Source: an uncultured Polymorphobacter sp. (GTDB taxonomy: Bacteria; Pseudomonadota; Alphaproteobacteria; Sphingomonadales; Sphingomonadaceae). Taken from it: 16,371 bases of DNA. Both the position numbers and the translations under genes were made by a program. Positions 14,369 to 16,371 of the stretch are shown piece by piece (the first letter of the stretch is position 1; each line of letters begins with the position of its first letter). The notes beneath the pieces were generated by a model, which was given only the letters and a program-made list of their open reading frames with translations, searched no databases and was not told where the DNA came from. The stretch is taken from assembly GCA_937894055.1 (NCBI GenBank), contig CALDHQ010000033.1, positions 1 to 16,371 of the forward strand, in the 5' to 3' direction.

Positions 14369-15573
14369 TGGCATCGCGCGCCGCCCCCGCCAATTCGCTG
14401 ACCAATTCGCTGTCGGCAACGCTTTCGCGCAACAACCGGTCGGCGCTCGGCCGCTGGTTCTGGACGATCGACCGGCCGCTGCTGGTGATGGTGCTGATGC
14501 TGATCGGCTGCGGGGCATTGGCGGTGGCTGCGGCATCGCCCGCGGCCGCGCATCGCTATTCGGGCGGCAGCGTCGTCGTCGGTGACCTCTATTACCTCAA
14601 ACGCCAGATTCTGTGGATCATGGCCGGCGTGCCGGTCATGCTGGCGGTGTCGATGCTGCCGATTGTATGGGCCAAGCGGCTGGCGATTGCCGGCACGGCT
14701 TTTTGCATCGTCGCGCTGATGCTGGTGCCGATCCTCGGCCATGAAGCCAATGGCGCGACGCGCTGGCTGCAGCTGCCGGGCTTCGGCTTCCAGCCCTCCG
14801 AGTTCCTCAAGCCGCTGTTCATCGTGACGACGGCGTGGCTGCTGTCGGCACGCATCGAAGATCCGACGATGCCGACGATGCAATTGTCGTTCCTGCTGCT
14901 GGTCGTCGTCGCTGGGCTGCTCGTCAAGCAGCCCGATTTCGGCCAGACGGCATTGTTCAGCGCGGTGTGGCTGGCGCAGGCCGTGCTCGCCGGAATGGGG
15001 CTATCGGTGATCGGCATCCTCATCGTGATCGCGGTCGGCGGCATCGGCTTGGCGTATCTTTTCGTGCCGCACGTCACCAGCCGCATCGACCGCTTCATCA
15101 CCGGCGGCGGCGACACCTATCAGATCGATCGCGCGCTCGATTGCTTCCGCGCCGGCGGCCTGTTCGGCACCGGTCCGGGCGAAGGCCGGATGAAATTCAA
15201 GCTGCCCGAGCCGCATACCGACTACATTTTTTCGGTTATCGGCGAGGAGTTCGGCGCCATCGCCTGCATGCTGCTGGCAATACTATATCTTGCGATTGTG
15301 GTGCGGGTTTTGCTACAACTGCTTGATGAGGAAGATCCGTTCATCTTTCTCGCAGCGGCGGGGCTAGTGACACAATTCGGACTTCAGGCGGCGATCAATA
15401 TGGCCGTGAATCTCAAGCTTTTGCCGTCCAAGGGCATGACGCTGCCGTTCATCAGCCATGGCGGTTCGTCGTACCTTGCGCTGGCGCTCGGTATGGGGCT
15501 TTTGCTGGCGCTGACGCGACGCAATCCTTTCCTCAAGGCGTCGCCATACGCGCGCCGCTGGCAGGCGGCGTGA
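14368..15573 (+). CDS. ftsW: FtsW, septal peptidoglycan glycosyltransferase (SEDS family)
   Basis: FtsW polymerises glycan strands from lipid II at the septum, in complex with FtsI. The 401-residue protein has a cytosolic N-terminal tail of about 35 residues and then about ten hydrophobic spans. Family motifs are NGATRWLQLPG (128-138), QPSEFLKP (142-149), KQPDFGQT (187-194) and LPEPHTDYIFSVIGEEFG (279-296), where D285 is the expected catalytic aspartate. The C-terminal part has KGMTLPFISHGGSS (355-368). The ATG at 14368 overlaps the murD stop by one base and has GGAGAG at 14356-14361 six bases upstream, which decides it over an upstream in-frame start at 14293 buried in murD. SEDS relatives RodA and SpoVE are excluded mainly by operon position. 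Confidence 0.95.
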   Translation: MASRAAPANSLTNSLSATLSRNNRSALGRWFWTIDRPLLVMVLMLIGCGALAVAAASPAAAHRYSGGSVVVGDLYYLKRQILWIMAGVPVMLAVSMLPIVWAKRLAIAGTAFCIVALMLVPILGHEANGATRWLQLPGFGFQPSEFLKPLFIVTTAWLLSARIEDPTMPTMQLSFLLLVVVAGLLVKQPDFGQTALFSAVWLAQAVLAGMGLSVIGILIVIAVGGIGLAYLFVPHVTSRIDRFITGGGDTYQIDRALDCFRAGGLFGTGPGEGRMKFKLPEPHTDYIFSVIGEEFGAIACMLLAILYLAIVVRVLLQLLDEEDPFIFLAAAGLVTQFGLQAAINMAVNLKLLPSKGMTLPFISHGGSSYLALALGMGLLLALTRRNPFLKASPYARRWQAA

Positions 15574-16371
15574 CCGCAACGCGCCCCTTCGTGCTCGCTG
15601 CTGGTGGCACCGGCGGTCACATGGTGCCCGCGCATGTGCTGGCGACCGAGCTGCGTGCGCGCGGCCATGCGGTCCACCTCGTTACCGACGCGCGCGGCCT
15701 GCGTTTCCCCGGGCTTTTTGAAGGCTTCCCACGCACCGTCGTCGATGCCGCGAGCACCGGCCGTAGCGGCATGCTGGCGCTGCCCAAGGTCGCCGCCAGC
15801 ATCTGGCGCGGCCGCGGCACGGCGCGTCGGCTATTTGCAGACATCCGCCCCCGTGCCGTCGTCGGCTTCGGCGGCTATCCGGCGCTGCCCGGTCTGCTAG
15901 CGGCGCTGTCAATGAAGCTGCCCACCGTCATCCATGAACAGAATGCCGTGCTGGGCCGCGTCAACCGCTTCCTCGCGCCGCGCGTCAACCGCATCGCCAC
16001 CAGCTACGCCAAGGTCCGCCGCCTCGCCGCCGGTTGGACGGGCAAGACGGTGCTGACCGGCAATCCGGTACGCCCCGAAGTCATTGCAGCGCGTGCCGTG
16101 CCGTTCCTCGCCGATGCGCCGCGGCTGCGGTTGCTCGTCACCGGCGGCAGCCAGGGCGCCAGCATCCTGTCGCAGGTGGTGCCCGCAGCGGTTGCCGCAC
16201 TGCCTGACGCCTTGCGCGCGCGGCTCGATGTCGTGCACCAGGCACGCGACGAGGATGCCGCCGCCGTCACCGCGGCCTATCGTGCTGCAGGCATCGAGCC
16301 GACCGTCGCCGCCTATTTCGTCGACTTGCCCGCTGAAATCGCCGCCAGCCACGTCGTCGTGGCGCGTGCCG
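15570..16371 (+). CDS. murG: MurG, lipid II synthase (partial, runs off the window)
   Basis: MurG is the membrane-associated GT28 glycosyltransferase that adds GlcNAc from UDP-GlcNAc to lipid I, forming lipid II. The window holds the first 267 codons plus one base of a protein usually about 350-390 residues. The N-terminal domain has the hallmark AAGGTGGHMVPA at 10-21, GFGGYPALPGL at 99-109 and IHEQNAVLGRVNR at 121-133. The C-terminal domain begins with VTGGSQGA at 190-197. It starts with GTG inside the ftsW stop (GTGA at 15570-15573). No defect is seen in the visible part. In related genomes murC, murB, ddl and ftsQAZ usually follow, but they are outside this window. Confidence 0.96.
   Translation, partial: MTATRPFVLAAGGTGGHMVPAHVLATELRARGHAVHLVTDARGLRFPGLFEGFPRTVVDAASTGRSGMLALPKVAASIWRGRGTARRLFADIRPRAVVGFGGYPALPGLLAALSMKLPTVIHEQNAVLGRVNRFLAPRVNRIATSYAKVRRLAAGWTGKTVLTGNPVRPEVIAARAVPFLADAPRLRLLVTGGSQGASILSQVVPAAVAALPDALRARLDVVHQARDEDAAAVTAAYRAAGIEPTVAAYFVDLPAEIAASHVVVARA

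Noticed and set aside
1..16371. Search for a defence system, prophage, insertion sequence or tRNA
   Set aside because: No transposase, integrase, nuclease, toxin-antitoxin pair or tRNA-like cloverleaf was seen. Apart from the small protein, all genes belong to well-known families.

Overview
This is a GC-rich chromosomal segment from a Gram-negative alphaproteobacterium. The style of MraZ, FtsL and CysK, the order of the division/wall genes and a REP-like palindrome at the left edge suggest Sphingomonadales; this placement is by eye, without a database search. MurE carries the DNPR motif, so the peptidoglycan should be of the meso-diaminopimelate type.

Left part (1-3565): a gene-free flank with a long palindrome and two further hairpins, then two minus-strand genes. 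One is an EthA-like Baeyer-Villiger flavin monooxygenase (350-1855). The other is an orphan family-5 (OppA-like) solute-binding lipoprotein (1997-3565). A perfect FNR/FixK-type box (TTGAT-N4-ATCAA) lies just upstream of the monooxygenase.

Middle part (3566-5410): a plus-strand cysteine synthase (cysK-like), divergent from the lipoprotein gene. It is followed by two overlapping sigma70-like promoters with a CtrA-like box, a leader with two mutually exclusive hairpins, and an unrecognised 71-residue membrane or exported protein. A 377-bp regulatory leader then holds a perfect DnaA box, four MraZ-box repeats in exact 10-bp phase, and a strong stem-loop just before mraZ.

Right part (5411-16371, running off the edge): the first ten genes of a classical dcw (division and cell wall) cluster, in the order mraZ-rsmH-ftsL-ftsI-murE-murF-mraY-murD-ftsW-murG. 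Eight of the nine junctions are 1- or 4-base overlaps and the ninth has a 3-base gap, so this is very probably one translationally coupled operon. MurE, MurF and MurD extend the UDP-MurNAc peptide, MraY and MurG make lipid I and lipid II, FtsW and FtsI polymerise and cross-link septal glycan, and FtsL is a scaffold. MraZ and RsmH are the regulatory head of the operon.

The coding content is ordinary and intact, and I see no defence island, prophage or CRISPR array. The interest lies in the intergenic control elements, the unknown small protein and the long Ala/Pro tail of FtsL.
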